Counted from the first letter of the stretch, positions 8,569-17,603 are shown. The stretch: 64,000 bases of DNA from Bog-159 sp050008575 (GCA_050008575.1 JBEKMJ010000037.1:9284-73283), one strand, 5' to 3'. A program made the numbers and translations. Notes: generated by a model from the letters alone, not told the origin.

Positions 8569-9561
8569 TCAACTCAAGGCATCCCGGACTTCAGCCGTGA
8601 TCGCATACGACCGCAACCGCGCCGAGTGGCTGAATATGTGGGATGTGATCATCAGCTCATCCGCTCGCGTTCGCGCGATAAAAGCCTCCAGCCCTTCCCG
8701 AACAGGCCGAGGGGAACCAATCGCCGAACAACTGAGCACCTGCTCGATAATCGCGCGCTCATGTGGCACAAGCCCCTGCTCGTAGTCCGGTATCGGGGGC
8801 TGAAGACGCGATGGCCGACCGGTGCGCGAGTTCACGAACGCGCGCTGCACAGACGAAGCGAGAAGGCGCGCTTCGTCATCGGTATCAGCCGCGATAACGT
8901 TAAACCCCAACATGACGTAAGGGCGATCCAACTGCGCGGATGGCTGAAAATGTTCCCGGTAAATCGCGAGCGCCGCCATTATCTGCGCCGGAGCGAAGTG
9001 AGAAGCGAACGCGAATGGCAGACCTAACTCCGCTGCAAGCGTGGCCCCGAAAAGGCTGGACCCCAGAATCCAGACGGGCACATTTAACCCCTCTCCCGGC
9101 ACCGCATGAAGTCTCTGCCCTGTCTTTGCGGGTTGAAAGTAGTGCATCAATTCAACGACATCCTGGGGGAATTGATCGACATCGGACGATAGGTTTCGCC
9201 GGAGTGCTTGGGCGGTCATCTGATCGGTGCCGGGCGCGCGTCCCAAACCCAAATCGATCCGGCCGGGGAACAGCGACTCCAGAGTGCCAAACTGTTCCGC
9301 GATCACCAGCGGGGCATGATTCGGCAACATGATGCCCCCGGCGCCGACACGGATGGTAGACGTGGCAGCCGCGACGCGCGCGATCAAAACAGCGGTGGCG
9401 GCACTGGCGATTCCGGGCATGTTGTGGTGCTCTGCCAGCCAGTAACGGCGGTAGCGCAGTCTCTCGGCATGTTGTGCGAGATCAACTGTGTTGCGAAAGG
9501 ACTGCGCGGCGTCGTTGCCTTCCAAAATGGGCGAAAGATCCAGGACGGACAAAGGGATCAT
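8569..9561 (-). CDS. Luciferase-like flavin monooxygenase (MsnO8/YhbW type)
   Basis: A TIM-barrel bacterial-luciferase-family oxidoreductase of ~330 residues. The start taken is ATG 9561, giving MIPLSVLDLSPI, the usual beginning of the group (an in-frame TTG 21 bases upstream is possible). Family signatures: RYRRYWLAEHHNMPGIAS, IRVGAGGIMLPNHAPL, AEQFGTLESLFPGRIDLGLG with RAPGTD, and VWILGSSLFGATLAAELGLP. Enzymes of this kind use reduced FMN or F420 and oxygen; the substrate is unknown. It stands alone on the minus strand, ~190 bp downstream of the decayed patch at the tRNA side and upstream of xthA. Confidence 0.9.
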   Translation of the reverse strand: MIPLSVLDLSPILEGNDAAQSFRNTVDLAQHAERLRYRRYWLAEHHNMPGIASAATAVLIARVAAATSTIRVGAGGIMLPNHAPLVIAEQFGTLESLFPGRIDLGLGRAPGTDQMTAQALRRNLSSDVDQFPQDVVELMHYFQPAKTGQRLHAVPGEGLNVPVWILGSSLFGATLAAELGLPFAFASHFAPAQIMAALAIYREHFQPSAQLDRPYVMLGFNVIAADTDDEARLLASSVQRAFVNSRTGRPSRLQPPIPDYEQGLVPHERAIIEQVLSCSAIGSPRPVREGLEAFIARTRADELMITSHIFSHSARLRSYAITAEVRDALS

Positions 9562-9582
9562 GATTTGAATCTTGCCAATCAA

Positions 9583-9966
9583 CCATGATACCCGTCGCCG
9601 ACTGCTTCACCTCTCGGCTGATCCAGCGGCGCGGCAGGCCGGGTTTGTCAGCTTCGATCCCGACACGCGGCATTACTGCATGATCACTGTTCCGGCACCG
9701 TGGCGCGACACGCCGGGGCCGACGTGGCAATTGGTGGCCGCCATGCTGCGGAACCAGAGTGGGGAATTGGAGGAGAGGCCGCCGGTGCCGCCAGCCCAGC
9801 AACGGCTCACGTTTGCCTAGCTTCGGCGAGTGCATGGGGTGTTGTTCGCGGCAAGAGTTCACATCCGCCGGGCAGGGCTTTTCCGGGCCAAGTGACGCCG
9901 TCGCTGGAATCCCACGATAAAGCACACCCGCGAATCGTCGGCCTTTCGACGGGTCAGGCTGGTTCG
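9583..9966. other. Gene-poor stretch next to the decayed island
   Basis: A plus-strand frame from a TTG at 9572 gives 82 residues (including HYCMITVPAPWRDTPGPTWQ) that I do not recognise, and a longer minus-strand frame overlaps it. Neither has a clear ribosome site or family look. The stretch lies at the edge of the kinase/recombinase remnants and may be further degraded cargo of the same element. Confidence 0.3.
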
Positions 9967-10440
9967 ATGGTGGTCCGACCTGAGCGTAGGTCCCGAACCA
10001 TCTATAATCGCGAGACGATCGTTTGGCTTTCAGGACCGACTGGTGCCGGAAAGACGTCCATTGCCCATCTGCTAGGCGCATCCGGTCATTCGGTCGTAGC
10101 AGAATATGCCCCTGAGGGCCTGTTTCAAACATTTGCATGCCATCCCAGCGAAGGGCTTTGAGCCGCTACAGCGCTATCTGATGCACGCAAGGGCCGACGC
10201 ATGGAAGAGAACCATGGGTTCGCCGTCTGTCGTTTTCGATCGCAGCATAGACGAGGACATCGAGGTCTTCTGCAATATGCACAAGCGCGCTGGACTGTTG
10301 ACGCCCCACCGATTCGACGTGCTCGCGCAACTGGCGGCAACTCTCCAGGCTCAGATCCCCGCTCCCGATTTAATCGTCTACGTTACGGCGGACTACGAAG
10401 GTCTGTTGAGGCGCATACGATCCGCAACTGCGCCACCGGC
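9967..10440 (+). pseudogene. Deoxynucleoside-kinase-like P-loop gene, frameshifted and truncated
   Basis: Frame one gives ETIVWLSGPTGAGKTS (Walker A) followed by IAHLLGASGHSVVAEYAPEG and stops at 10161. The continuation lies in the next frame: GFEPLQRYLMHARADAWKRT, then SPSVVFDRSIDEDIEVF (the Asp-Arg-Ser lid/base motif of deoxynucleoside kinases) and PDLIVYVTADYEGLLRRIR. The frame change is near 10140-10160. The C-terminal helices are missing: after LLRRIR the sequence passes into a tyrosine-recombinase fragment. Deoxynucleoside kinases phosphorylate deoxynucleosides for salvage and are common phage cargo. A start at ATG 9967 is a guess, because the upstream frame is open. Confidence 0.65.
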
Positions 10441-10785
10441 CATAATATCTTTCCGGCTCCAACTGCCCGCGGGCACATCGAGCCGTCCAGCTTGAAGAGG
10501 CAACACCGGAAGGTGTGCCGGGGGGCGGGTCTGGAACACTTTCCACTTTACACTCTTAGACATACCTGCCTCACCGGGTGGGCGTCCCACATGGACCCTC
10601 GGACCCTGGCGTATCTGGCCGGCCACCGCGACATGTCCATCACCAAGCGGTACATTCATCCGCAGGAGCACACGACGCGCGCGGCCATGGACAGGGCGCG
10701 AGACGCACAGGGTGCGCACAAAAATGGGCACAGTGAGCTTGACGCGCCCGTCGCCAATCACGGCAGGCCCGCCGTAATTAGCTGA
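10432..10785 (+). pseudogene. C-terminal fragment of a tyrosine recombinase (phage/island integrase)
   Basis: About 117 residues that match the catalytic end of an integrase: HIEPSSLKRQH, then the box-II core YTLRHTCLTGWASHMD (Arg-His), LAYLAGHRDMSITKRY with the conserved His and the nucleophilic Tyr, and IHPQEH. The N-terminal arm-binding and core-binding domains and the first catalytic Arg are absent; the sequence joins directly to a truncated kinase-like gene. It ends 17 bp from the 3' end of a tRNA-Arg gene, the usual attachment position of such elements. This reads as the scar of a deleted integrative element rather than an active integrase. Confidence 0.75.
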
Positions 10786-10801
10786 TAACTTAGGCGGTTA
10801 G

Positions 10802-10878
10802 TGGTGCGCCCGAGGTGATTCGAACACCTGACCTTCTGGTTCGTAGCCAGACGCTCTATCCAGCTGAGCTACGGGCGC
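10802..10878 (-). tRNA. tRNA-Arg (anticodon ACG), CCA encoded
   Basis: On the minus strand the cloverleaf is complete: acceptor stem GCGCCCG/CGGGCGC, D arm with AGCTGGATA, anticodon stem TCTGG/CCAGA around loop CTACGAA, and T arm AGGTG-TTCGAAT-CACCT. The discriminator is A and the CCA tail is encoded. The anticodon ACG (wobble A, normally edited to inosine) reads CGU/CGC/CGA. Its 3' end faces the recombinase fragment, so it is the probable attachment site of the lost element. Confidence 0.97.
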
Positions 10879-10980
10879 ATGGAAGCGTTCCTCTTCAATC
10901 TACCGTGTCCGCCGCTGTCCGCGCAACTGCCGCGGCTTGCCCGGTAACCCGCGCTCCGAAACGGGCGTCCCTACAACGCG

Positions 10981-12078
10981 ATGATGCGCGGCGAAGGGAA
11001 GCGCTGGGCTCTCCGGCTGGCGTGCTGTGTAACACTTGTGTCTGCTTGCGGCGCCGCGACGTTCGAGGAACTGTCCCGCCAAGCCGCCGCCGCGCGCGAC
11101 GCCGACCAGGTGCCGCAAGCTATCGATCTCTACCGGCAAGCCCTGCAACTGAAGCCCGACTGGTCCGAAGGCTGGTTCTACCTTGGGACCCTCGATTACG
11201 ATTCCGACCGCTATGCGGATGCGCAGCCGGCTTTCGCCGAATTCGTCAAGCTGGCGGACAAGCCCGCCGGCTGGGCATTCCTGGGTCTGTGCGAGTTCGA
11301 AACCGGCGGCTACACGCCGGCGCGCGAACATCTGCAAAAGGCGCTCGCGGGCGGTCTGGCGCCGGAAATCGAACAGGTCGTGCGCTTCCACCAGGCGCTC
11401 CTACTCACGCGGCTGGGCCTTTTCGAACAGGCTTGGCATTGGTATAAGGCGCTGGTGCGCCGCGGCATCCACGATCCCACTCTGATCGCCGGCCTGGGCC
11501 TCAACTCACTCGATAAACCCATGCTGCCCAAGGAGACGCCGCCCGATCAACGGGAGTTCATTGCCGCCGTGGGCCGCACCGCCTACGCCTGGATGTCCGG
11601 AGACAAAGCCGCGGTCGAAGCTGCGTTCCACGCCCTTTTGGAGGCTTACCCGGCCGCTCCCGGCGTTCATAATCTATACGCCACATACCTGCTGGGTGCC
11701 CACCCGGAGGCCGCGCAGCCGGAATTGCGGCGCGAACTGGAAGTCAATCCCCAATCGGTAGAAGCGCGGGCTTTGCTCGCGCTTCTATTACTGCAGGCCG
11801 GTGCAGCCTCCGACGCAGCGTCCTACGCCAGGAGGGCGGCTGAAGACCGGCCCTCCTCTCCCCTGGCCCAATACGCTTACGGGTTGACCCTCGCCGATCC
11901 CCAGGAGGCTGCCGCGCACCTGGAAATCGCCGAACGATTGGATCCTTCAAATTTCGAGTATCATGTAGCGTTGGCTCATGCATACTCGCGATCAGGCCGT
12001 AACGACGACGCGCGCCGCGAGCGGAAGATCTCCATCCAGTTGGCCCGGGAAAGCGATCCGCACGGCCCGAGCCGGTAG
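10981..12078 (+). CDS. TPR-repeat lipoprotein-like protein
   Basis: A 365-residue protein with a signal ending in a lipobox-like VSAC at ~residue 22, then tetratricopeptide repeats through most of its length: AIDLYRQALQLKPDWSEGWF, YADAQPAFAEFVKLADKPAG, GYTPAREHLQKALAG, LFEQAWHWYKALV, and a second group near the end (ELEVNPQSVEARALLALLLL, HLEIAERLDPSNFEYHVALA). It is probably a periplasmic scaffold. It overlaps the start of the multihaem cytochrome gene by ~100 bp in the most open reading, so the two are very likely co-transcribed. The ATG codons at 10981 and 10984 are both possible. Confidence 0.8.
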   Translation: MMRGEGKRWALRLACCVTLVSACGAATFEELSRQAAAARDADQVPQAIDLYRQALQLKPDWSEGWFYLGTLDYDSDRYADAQPAFAEFVKLADKPAGWAFLGLCEFETGGYTPAREHLQKALAGGLAPEIEQVVRFHQALLLTRLGLFEQAWHWYKALVRRGIHDPTLIAGLGLNSLDKPMLPKETPPDQREFIAAVGRTAYAWMSGDKAAVEAAFHALLEAYPAAPGVHNLYATYLLGAHPEAAQPELRRELEVNPQSVEARALLALLLLQAGAASDAASYARRAAEDRPSSPLAQYAYGLTLADPQEAAAHLEIAERLDPSNFEYHVALAHAYSRSGRNDDARRERKISIQLARESDPHGPSR

Positions 12079-13084
12079 CGCCCTGGAGATCTGCCTCGCG
12101 CTGATCCCCCTGGCGTGCGCCGCTTCGGGACCCGCCCGCCCCACCACATGCGCCACGTGCCATCCTTCCCAAGCGCACTCGCAGCCCGGCACCGGCATGG
12201 GCAACGCCATCGAACTGCCGCCGGACCAGGAGAATCTGAAAGTCCACCCTAAGCTGACCTTTGAGAAAGACGGCTATACTTACACCGTCGAACGCAAGGG
12301 CGATCTGAGCGCCTACACGGTGCGCGGCGCCGCGGGCGAACTCTCGCTGCCCATTCAATATGCGTTTGGCGTCCACATGCAGACTTTCGTCTTCCTATAC
12401 CAGGGGCGCTTCTATGAGAGCATGGTCAGCTATTATCCAAAATTGAACGCCTTGGCCATCACTCTGGGCGACGAACAGTTGCGGCCTCGTAATCTGGTGG
12501 AAGCCATGGGACGCGAGACGTCCAGTCAGGAAATCGCGATCTGCTTCGATTGTCACGGTACCGGCGGCGTGAAGCAGGGCAGGGTGACGCTCGACTCTCT
12601 CAAACCGGGTGTCACTTGCGAGCACTGTCACACGGGCGCGTCCGCTCACATGGAAAGCGCGGCGCAGGGCAAGGCCGCGGCGCTTCCCGCGAAACTAGGT
12701 CAACTGGGCGCCGAGGACATGTCGAATTTTTGCGGCCAGTGTCATCGCACTTGGGAGTTCATCGTCAGGGCGCGGGAGTGGGGCGAAGTCAATGTCCGGT
12801 TTGCGCCTTACCGGCTGGCGAACAGCGAGTGCTTCCTGGGCGACGACAAGCGCATCCGCTGCACCGCTTGCCACGATCCGCACGCCAGCCTGTCTCGCGA
12901 CGAAGCCGGTTACGATCGCGCTTGCCTGGCTTGTCATGCGGCCAAGCCGCGAAAGCCGTGCCCGGTCTCGCAGAAGAATTGCGTCGGTTGCCATATGCCA
13001 AAAGTGACGCTCTCGGATGGCCACGCTGTTTTTACCGATCATCAGATCCGGATCGCCTACCCCGGCGACCCCTATCCTAACTAG
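11978..13084 (+). CDS. Seven-haem cytochrome c
   Basis: The protein has seven CxxCH haem-attachment motifs: CATCH, CFDCH, CEHCH, CGQCH, CTACH, CLACH and CVGCH. The start is uncertain. ATG 11978 lies 101 bp inside the preceding TPR gene and gives 35 Arg/Ser-rich residues before a hydrophobic export segment (ALEICLALIPLACAASG); the next candidate is a CTG directly at that segment. The motif order, with a long gap (~130 residues) after the first haem, resembles cytochrome c554/DmsE-like proteins that carry electrons in the periplasm. No dedicated oxidoreductase partner is nearby; the TPR protein just upstream is the only obvious companion. Confidence 0.88.
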   Translation: MHTRDQAVTTTRAASGRSPSSWPGKAIRTARAGSALEICLALIPLACAASGPARPTTCATCHPSQAHSQPGTGMGNAIELPPDQENLKVHPKLTFEKDGYTYTVERKGDLSAYTVRGAAGELSLPIQYAFGVHMQTFVFLYQGRFYESMVSYYPKLNALAITLGDEQLRPRNLVEAMGRETSSQEIAICFDCHGTGGVKQGRVTLDSLKPGVTCEHCHTGASAHMESAAQGKAAALPAKLGQLGAEDMSNFCGQCHRTWEFIVRAREWGEVNVRFAPYRLANSECFLGDDKRIRCTACHDPHASLSRDEAGYDRACLACHAAKPRKPCPVSQKNCVGCHMPKVTLSDGHAVFTDHQIRIAYPGDPYPN

Positions 13085-13210
13085 CGCGTCGGGACAACTC
13101 CCGACATCGCGCACATGCAGCGCGTGCGATCCACTAAGGTAACTTTGTTAACACTTCCAGCGTCTATCAAGGCGGCTATATTGACCGGTAGGTAAGGAGA
13201 AAAATACTCC

Positions 13211-14419
13211 ATGTCGAAGGTTCAGTCTCTCTCCTTGGCACTCTCGCTTCTGGCTTGCGCGGCGCTTCTCCGTGCGCAGGACGATTCGTCTGTACAGCCC
13301 TTCTCTCCCGAGCAACTCGATAACCTGCTGGCGCCGATCGCCCTCTACCCGGACCCGTTGCTGGCCCAGGTTCTGCTGGCCGCTACTTTCCCCGATCAGG
13401 TCGATGAGGCGGCCCGTCTTTGCCGCGCCGGCACCAGTTCCGACGATATCGACATGCAGCCCTGGGATGTCAGCGTCAAAGCCGTGGCGCATTACCCCAC
13501 GGTCCTTTATATGATGGCGGACAGCCTGGATTGGACTACCGCCCTGGGGCAAGCGTATGTCAACCAGACCGACGACGTAATGGCCTCGGTGCAGCGGCTG
13601 CGCCAGGAAGCCAGCAGCGCGGGGAACCTGGTTACCACACCACAGCAGGACGTGGAGGTGGACGATGGCAATATTGAGATCTGGCCCGCCCAGGCGCAGT
13701 TCTGCTACGTGCCCATATACGATCCCGGTCTGGTCTTCTTCGGTTCCGGCGGCGTGTACGGCGGACCCGTCATTAGTTTCGGCACTGGTTACCCCATTGG
13801 CGTCTGGCTTAACTATGACTTCGACTGGCGGCATCGCCGCATTTACTATCATGGCTGGTCGGAAGGGCGCGGCTGGATTGCCCGGTCCCGTCCCTACGTC
13901 CACATCAACAACGTTTATGTGAATTACAACTTGAAAAATGTCGCCGCCAACCGCGGTGTTACCGCTCGCGCGGTAAATTACAGTAATCTGACTCGCTATA
14001 ATAGCGTCCATCAAAACGTGAACTACGCCAGGACGCGGGTTAATACCGGATTCACCGGTGGCGCGCCGGCCAACAGCGTGAATAACAAGATCATCCAGCG
14101 CAATGGGAACGTCAACGATTCGCGGATCGATTCCTACCGGGGCCGTGAAACCAGTCAGCCGGCCACGCAACCCGAGCCAAGCCGCGCCGAGCCGAGCCAA
14201 CGGGCGGCCGAGCCGCCGCGCGCCCCGGAGCGGACAGAGAACCCCGCGTTTGGCGGCAACCGCGGTAACATCGATGCGAGAGCATCCAGCCAGCGCGGTC
14301 AAAGCAGCCGTGCGCAAGCTTCCCACCCCGCTCCCGCGCCCAGGTCTTCCGGTGGCGGAGGATCGCACGGCGGCGGCGGTGGCGGTGGATCTCACGGCGG
14401 TGGTGGAGGAAGGCACTAA
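13211..14419 (+). CDS. DUF3300 family exported protein
   Basis: A 402-residue protein with a signal peptide (LSLALSLLACAALLRAQ) and the DUF3300 hallmark LLAPIALYPDPLLAQVLLAAT. A Trp/Tyr-rich region follows (VWLNYDFDWRHRRIYYHGW, then Asn-rich IARSRPYVHINNVYVNY), and the tail is low-complexity: Pro/Ala/Arg, then a Gly/His/Ser end. The ribosome site is AAGGAG at 13196-13201, 11 bp ahead. Function is unknown; the family often sits beside DUF2950, as here, where the TAA overlaps the next ATG by one base (TAATG). The pair is almost certainly translationally coupled. Confidence 0.9.
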   Translation: MSKVQSLSLALSLLACAALLRAQDDSSVQPFSPEQLDNLLAPIALYPDPLLAQVLLAATFPDQVDEAARLCRAGTSSDDIDMQPWDVSVKAVAHYPTVLYMMADSLDWTTALGQAYVNQTDDVMASVQRLRQEASSAGNLVTTPQQDVEVDDGNIEIWPAQAQFCYVPIYDPGLVFFGSGGVYGGPVISFGTGYPIGVWLNYDFDWRHRRIYYHGWSEGRGWIARSRPYVHINNVYVNYNLKNVAANRGVTARAVNYSNLTRYNSVHQNVNYARTRVNTGFTGGAPANSVNNKIIQRNGNVNDSRIDSYRGRETSQPATQPEPSRAEPSQRAAEPPRAPERTENPAFGGNRGNIDARASSQRGQSSRAQASHPAPAPRSSGGGGSHGGGGGGGSHGGGGGRH

Positions 14420-15390
14420 TGAATCCGCGACAAGGTCACGCCTCAAGAGAACGCTGCACACTCGTAGCAGCCGCATTGGCGATGCTTCTAACCGCGCCCA
14501 TGGCACCCGCGCAAAAGGCCGCGGACTCCAACCAGACCCGTTTTGCGGCCCCCGATGCGGCCGTTGAAGCTCTGGCGCGCGCGGCCCAAGCGAAGGACCA
14601 AACCGCGTTGACGGCGATCTTCGGACCGGACCGCGCCAAACTGTTGACGGGCGACCCGGTGGAGGACAATAAAGCGCTGGAGCGCTTCGCCGCCAACTTG
14701 GAGAAGTCGCACAAGCTCGAGAAAGTGAGTGACACCAAGCTCACGCTCCTGGTGGGCGAAGACAATTGGCCATCGCCCATTCCCATCGTCAAGGACGGAA
14801 GCCAGTGGCGCTTCGACACCGCCGCGGGACTTGAAGAAATCCTCAACCGGCACATCGGCGAGGACGAGCTTTCCGCCATCCTGACTTGCCGTGCCTACGT
14901 GCTGGCGCAGTGGGAGTATTTTACGGAGGCCAACGGCACCGCCCAGGACGGTTTGGCGGTCTACGCCCAGAAGTTCGTCAGCACGCCGGGCAAACGCGAC
15001 GGACTTTACTGGGAGACGCCTTCGGGCGCCAAGCCCAGCCCTCTCGGCAGCCTGGTCGCGCAAGCCCGCGCCGAGGGCTATGCGGCAGGCCAGCCCCGCC
15101 CCGCCGGAGCGCCCAAGCGCCCGTATCACGGATACTACTTCAAGATACTTAAACGCCAGGGTGCGCACGCGCCGGGCGGAAGGTTTGGCTATGTGCTCAA
15201 TGGCAACATGATCGCCGGGTACGCGCTGATAGCTTATCCCGATAAGTGGGGTAGCTCCGGAATCATGACCTTCATCGTCAACCAGCAAGGCCGTGTCTAT
15301 CAGAAGAACCTGGGTCCGAAAACCGCGGAGTTAGCCGCGGCGATCGTGGAATACGACCCGGACACAAGCTGGAAGCTAGTCACGGAGTAA
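14419..15390 (+). CDS. DUF2950 family exported protein
   Basis: A 323-residue protein beginning one base inside the stop of the DUF3300 gene. It has an N-terminal signal (LVAAALAMLLTAPMAPAQ) and the DUF2950 core: DNKALERFAANLEKSHKLEK, GLYWETPSGAKPSPLGSLVA, YHGYYFKILKRQG and the conserved end NGNMIAGYALIAYP, GIMTFIVNQQGRVYQKNLG. The function of the family is not known; constant pairing with DUF3300 implies a joint periplasmic role. It is followed by a 20-bp tandem repeat and then by a convergent dipeptidase gene. Confidence 0.9.
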   Translation: MNPRQGHASRERCTLVAAALAMLLTAPMAPAQKAADSNQTRFAAPDAAVEALARAAQAKDQTALTAIFGPDRAKLLTGDPVEDNKALERFAANLEKSHKLEKVSDTKLTLLVGEDNWPSPIPIVKDGSQWRFDTAAGLEEILNRHIGEDELSAILTCRAYVLAQWEYFTEANGTAQDGLAVYAQKFVSTPGKRDGLYWETPSGAKPSPLGSLVAQARAEGYAAGQPRPAGAPKRPYHGYYFKILKRQGAHAPGGRFGYVLNGNMIAGYALIAYPDKWGSSGIMTFIVNQQGRVYQKNLGPKTAELAAAIVEYDPDTSWKLVTE

Positions 15391-15393
15391 GTG

Positions 15394-15453
15394 CCGCGGC
15401 CACGGTGACCGAGCCGCGGCCAAGGTGACCGAGCCGCGACCGTTAGGGAGCGG
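15394..15453. repeat. Two 20-bp tandem copies plus a dispersed intergenic element
   Basis: CCGCGGCCACGGTGACCGAG at 15394-15413 is repeated at 15414-15433 with one change, followed by a partial third copy. The section ACCGAGCCGCGACC...AGCGGT that follows resembles the sequence at 29322-29346, in another convergent intergenic gap. It separates convergent genes and may act in transcription termination. Confidence 0.6.
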
Positions 15454-16608
15454 TCACAGGCTTGACAGTAACACGCGTAGCGCGTTGCCGCCCATGATCT
15501 TGCCAATATCGCCGTCCGTGAATCCGGCCTGGTAGAGCGCATCGATCAACAGGCCCAGTCCGGTGGTGTCGAACGGCGCCACCACCGCGCCGTCGAAATC
15601 CGAGCCAAGGGCCACGGCATCCACCCCCACGGTGTCCGCCGCGTGGCGTATGGCGCGGGCGATGGCCGCCGCGTCCGTTCCGCACACAGCCACTTCGAAA
15701 AAGGCGATCCCGATCACGCCGCCTGTATGGGCGATGCCGCGAAGCTGTGCGTCGCTCAAGTTGCGGCTGTTGTCGCACGTCGCCTTCACGCCCGTGTGAG
15801 AGACGATCACGGGGCGCGTGGCGATGGCCAGCACGTCGTCGATGGTGCGTGGCGCGGCGTGCGCTACGTCCACCAGCATGTGGCGAGCTTCCATGCGCCG
15901 GACCATCTCGCGGCCCTTGTCCGTGAGCCCGGTTTTCTCCACGCCCGCCGACGAGCCGCCGATATCGTTGTCGAAGAAATGCGTGGGCGCCATCATGCGG
16001 ACGCCGGCATCGTAGAGCCGGTCGATGTTGGCCAGGTTGCCGTCCAACGCGGGTGCGCCTTCGATTCCGAGGAAGCCGGCTGTAATTCCGGGTTCGATAC
16101 GGCGCCGGTCCAAATAGGCGTGCAGATCCGCCGCCGACCGGATGATGGTGAACTTGCCTTGCGCGCGGGCTTCAAAGTCGCGCAGCCGCGAAGCCTGATA
16201 CAAAGCGCGCTCGGTGAGGCTGCTCCAGGTGGCGGGCGGCCAGCGCTCCACGATGGAGAGCAGCGTGATGTTGTCGGAGTCGGGCGTGTTGCGCTGGAAG
16301 TTCAGGCCGCGCGGCGTCTTGGTGACGATAGTGAACGCCTGGAGCGCCACATGGCCTTCGATCAGGCGCGGGATATCGACCTGCCCGCGCGTGCCGCGGG
16401 CTAGCAGGTCGCGCGACCAGAGCAGACTGTCGGCGTGCAAATCCACGATGGGGATGCGGCTTTCCAGATCGCGGGCGCGCGCGGAGACATGGTACGGCGG
16501 CTTGCGCAGCACGCCGTTCATGGAGTTCTCCACGTATCCGGGGAGCCCGACGAAAGCTGCGGCAAGCGCGCCGGCGACGATGCCGATGGCCCAATAGAGT
16601 TTGCGCAT
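15454..16608 (-). CDS. Membrane dipeptidase (peptidase M19)
   Basis: A 384-residue renal-dipeptidase-family enzyme with an N-terminal membrane anchor (WAIGIVAGALAAAFVGLPGY). Zinc ligands of the amidohydrolase barrel are present: VDLHADSL (His-x-Asp), GIEGAPAL (bridging Glu), VDVAHAAPRT (His), IVSHTG (His) and the terminal GSDFDGAV. It should hydrolyse dipeptides at the outer face of the inner membrane. Its start is 2 bp from the stop of the upstream MBL-fold gene, so the two form an operon. Confidence 0.93.
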   Translation of the reverse strand: MRKLYWAIGIVAGALAAAFVGLPGYVENSMNGVLRKPPYHVSARARDLESRIPIVDLHADSLLWSRDLLARGTRGQVDIPRLIEGHVALQAFTIVTKTPRGLNFQRNTPDSDNITLLSIVERWPPATWSSLTERALYQASRLRDFEARAQGKFTIIRSAADLHAYLDRRRIEPGITAGFLGIEGAPALDGNLANIDRLYDAGVRMMAPTHFFDNDIGGSSAGVEKTGLTDKGREMVRRMEARHMLVDVAHAAPRTIDDVLAIATRPVIVSHTGVKATCDNSRNLSDAQLRGIAHTGGVIGIAFFEVAVCGTDAAAIARAIRHAADTVGVDAVALGSDFDGAVVAPFDTTGLGLLIDALYQAGFTDGDIGKIMGGNALRVLLSSL

Positions 16609-16610
16609 GG

Positions 16611-17567
16611 CTATCGCGCAATGGATCCGGGATCGAGCCCCGTGTCCAAATTGAAGCCGCCACCGACCGCGCCGACCGCGGCCGTCTTTCGTTCCAGGCC
16701 GATGAGTTGGCGCAAGCGGTACACGGCTTCGATGCCGGTGCAGTGCGCGCCCAGCAGATTCTGTAAGCCGAATTCCTTCAGTTTCGACGCGGTCCAGGCC
16801 AGCGTTTCGTCGCTGGCCTGGTATAGGTGGAAGCCGCCCAGCGCGGCGTAGATGCGAGCCGGCGCAATCTTGGCGCGCGCATAGTCCAGCGTATTCACGA
16901 TGCCGGAGTGTCCGCAGCCCGATAACACCACCAGACCTTTGTCCGTAACAATCACCAGCGACTGATCCTCGGGCAGATTGTCTTCAATCGTCTTGCCATC
17001 GGCCAGACGCAACATGCGTCCCGGATTCCAATTCTTTTCGGGATACTTGCGTGGAACCGGGCCGGTCAGCCACACACCGGGAAACAGTTCGCGAGTCTGG
17101 GTGTACTCGATGAAGGTCCCGCCGGCGCTCTCATAGTCGCGCTTGGTGGCGATCATGGTATTCACCTCGCCTGCGCCGCCGTCGGTGCGGCTTTGGAAGA
17201 TGCCCGCGCCCACATGCGCGCGGGCCAGCGCCGCCGGGTTCGATTTGGCGTATTCGCGGCGTAGCGTCACCAGTCCCGCGGTGTGATCCAGATGATGGTG
17301 CGAAAGGATCACATCCGGCACATTGGAGAGATCGATATGCAGCTCGCGGGCGTTGCGCAAAACAGTGTCCGGATGCGCGCCGGTATCGAAGAGAATGCGG
17401 TGGCCGTCCGCCACCACCAGTGCCGCGAATCCCCATTCGCCGTAGCCTTCATCGGCCGTCAGCATGGTGGAGAGCAGACGCACATCGAGCGAGGTAACTT
17501 TATCGGCGGCGGAGCCGGCGGTCGCCGCCGCCAGCAAGCACGCGATCCGTGCGGTTCGGCTGAACAT
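16611..17567 (-). CDS. Secreted metallo-beta-lactamase-fold hydrolase
   Basis: A 318-residue MBL-fold protein with a cleavable signal (MFSRTARIACLLAAATAGSA). Metal motifs: LSHHHLDHTAGL (HxHxDH), later His in SGCGHSGIVNTL and LGGFHLY. The layout (metal motif near residue 90, CGHSG near 225, ending in AHCTG) resembles the subgroup annotated as dihydropterin-aminobenzene 5'-phosphate synthases/flavin-type MBL proteins; the true substrate is unknown. It lies first in a two-gene minus-strand operon with the M19 dipeptidase, divergent from a creatininase gene with only 36 bp between starts. Confidence 0.85.
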   Translation of the reverse strand: MFSRTARIACLLAAATAGSAADKVTSLDVRLLSTMLTADEGYGEWGFAALVVADGHRILFDTGAHPDTVLRNARELHIDLSNVPDVILSHHHLDHTAGLVTLRREYAKSNPAALARAHVGAGIFQSRTDGGAGEVNTMIATKRDYESAGGTFIEYTQTRELFPGVWLTGPVPRKYPEKNWNPGRMLRLADGKTIEDNLPEDQSLVIVTDKGLVVLSGCGHSGIVNTLDYARAKIAPARIYAALGGFHLYQASDETLAWTASKLKEFGLQNLLGAHCTGIEAVYRLRQLIGLERKTAAVGAVGGGFNLDTGLDPGSIAR

Positions 17568-17603
17568 AGCATGCTACGTTAGCACAATCGAGGAGGGACG
17601 CCG

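Noticed and set aside
9572..9820. 82-codon plus ORF starting at TTG
   Set aside because: No ribosome site, no recognisable family, and an overlapping longer minus frame; left as part of the unassigned stretch.
13148..14506. 452-codon minus-strand ORF opposite DUF3300
   Set aside because: Spans a gene with clear family motifs and two gene borders; no coherent protein features.
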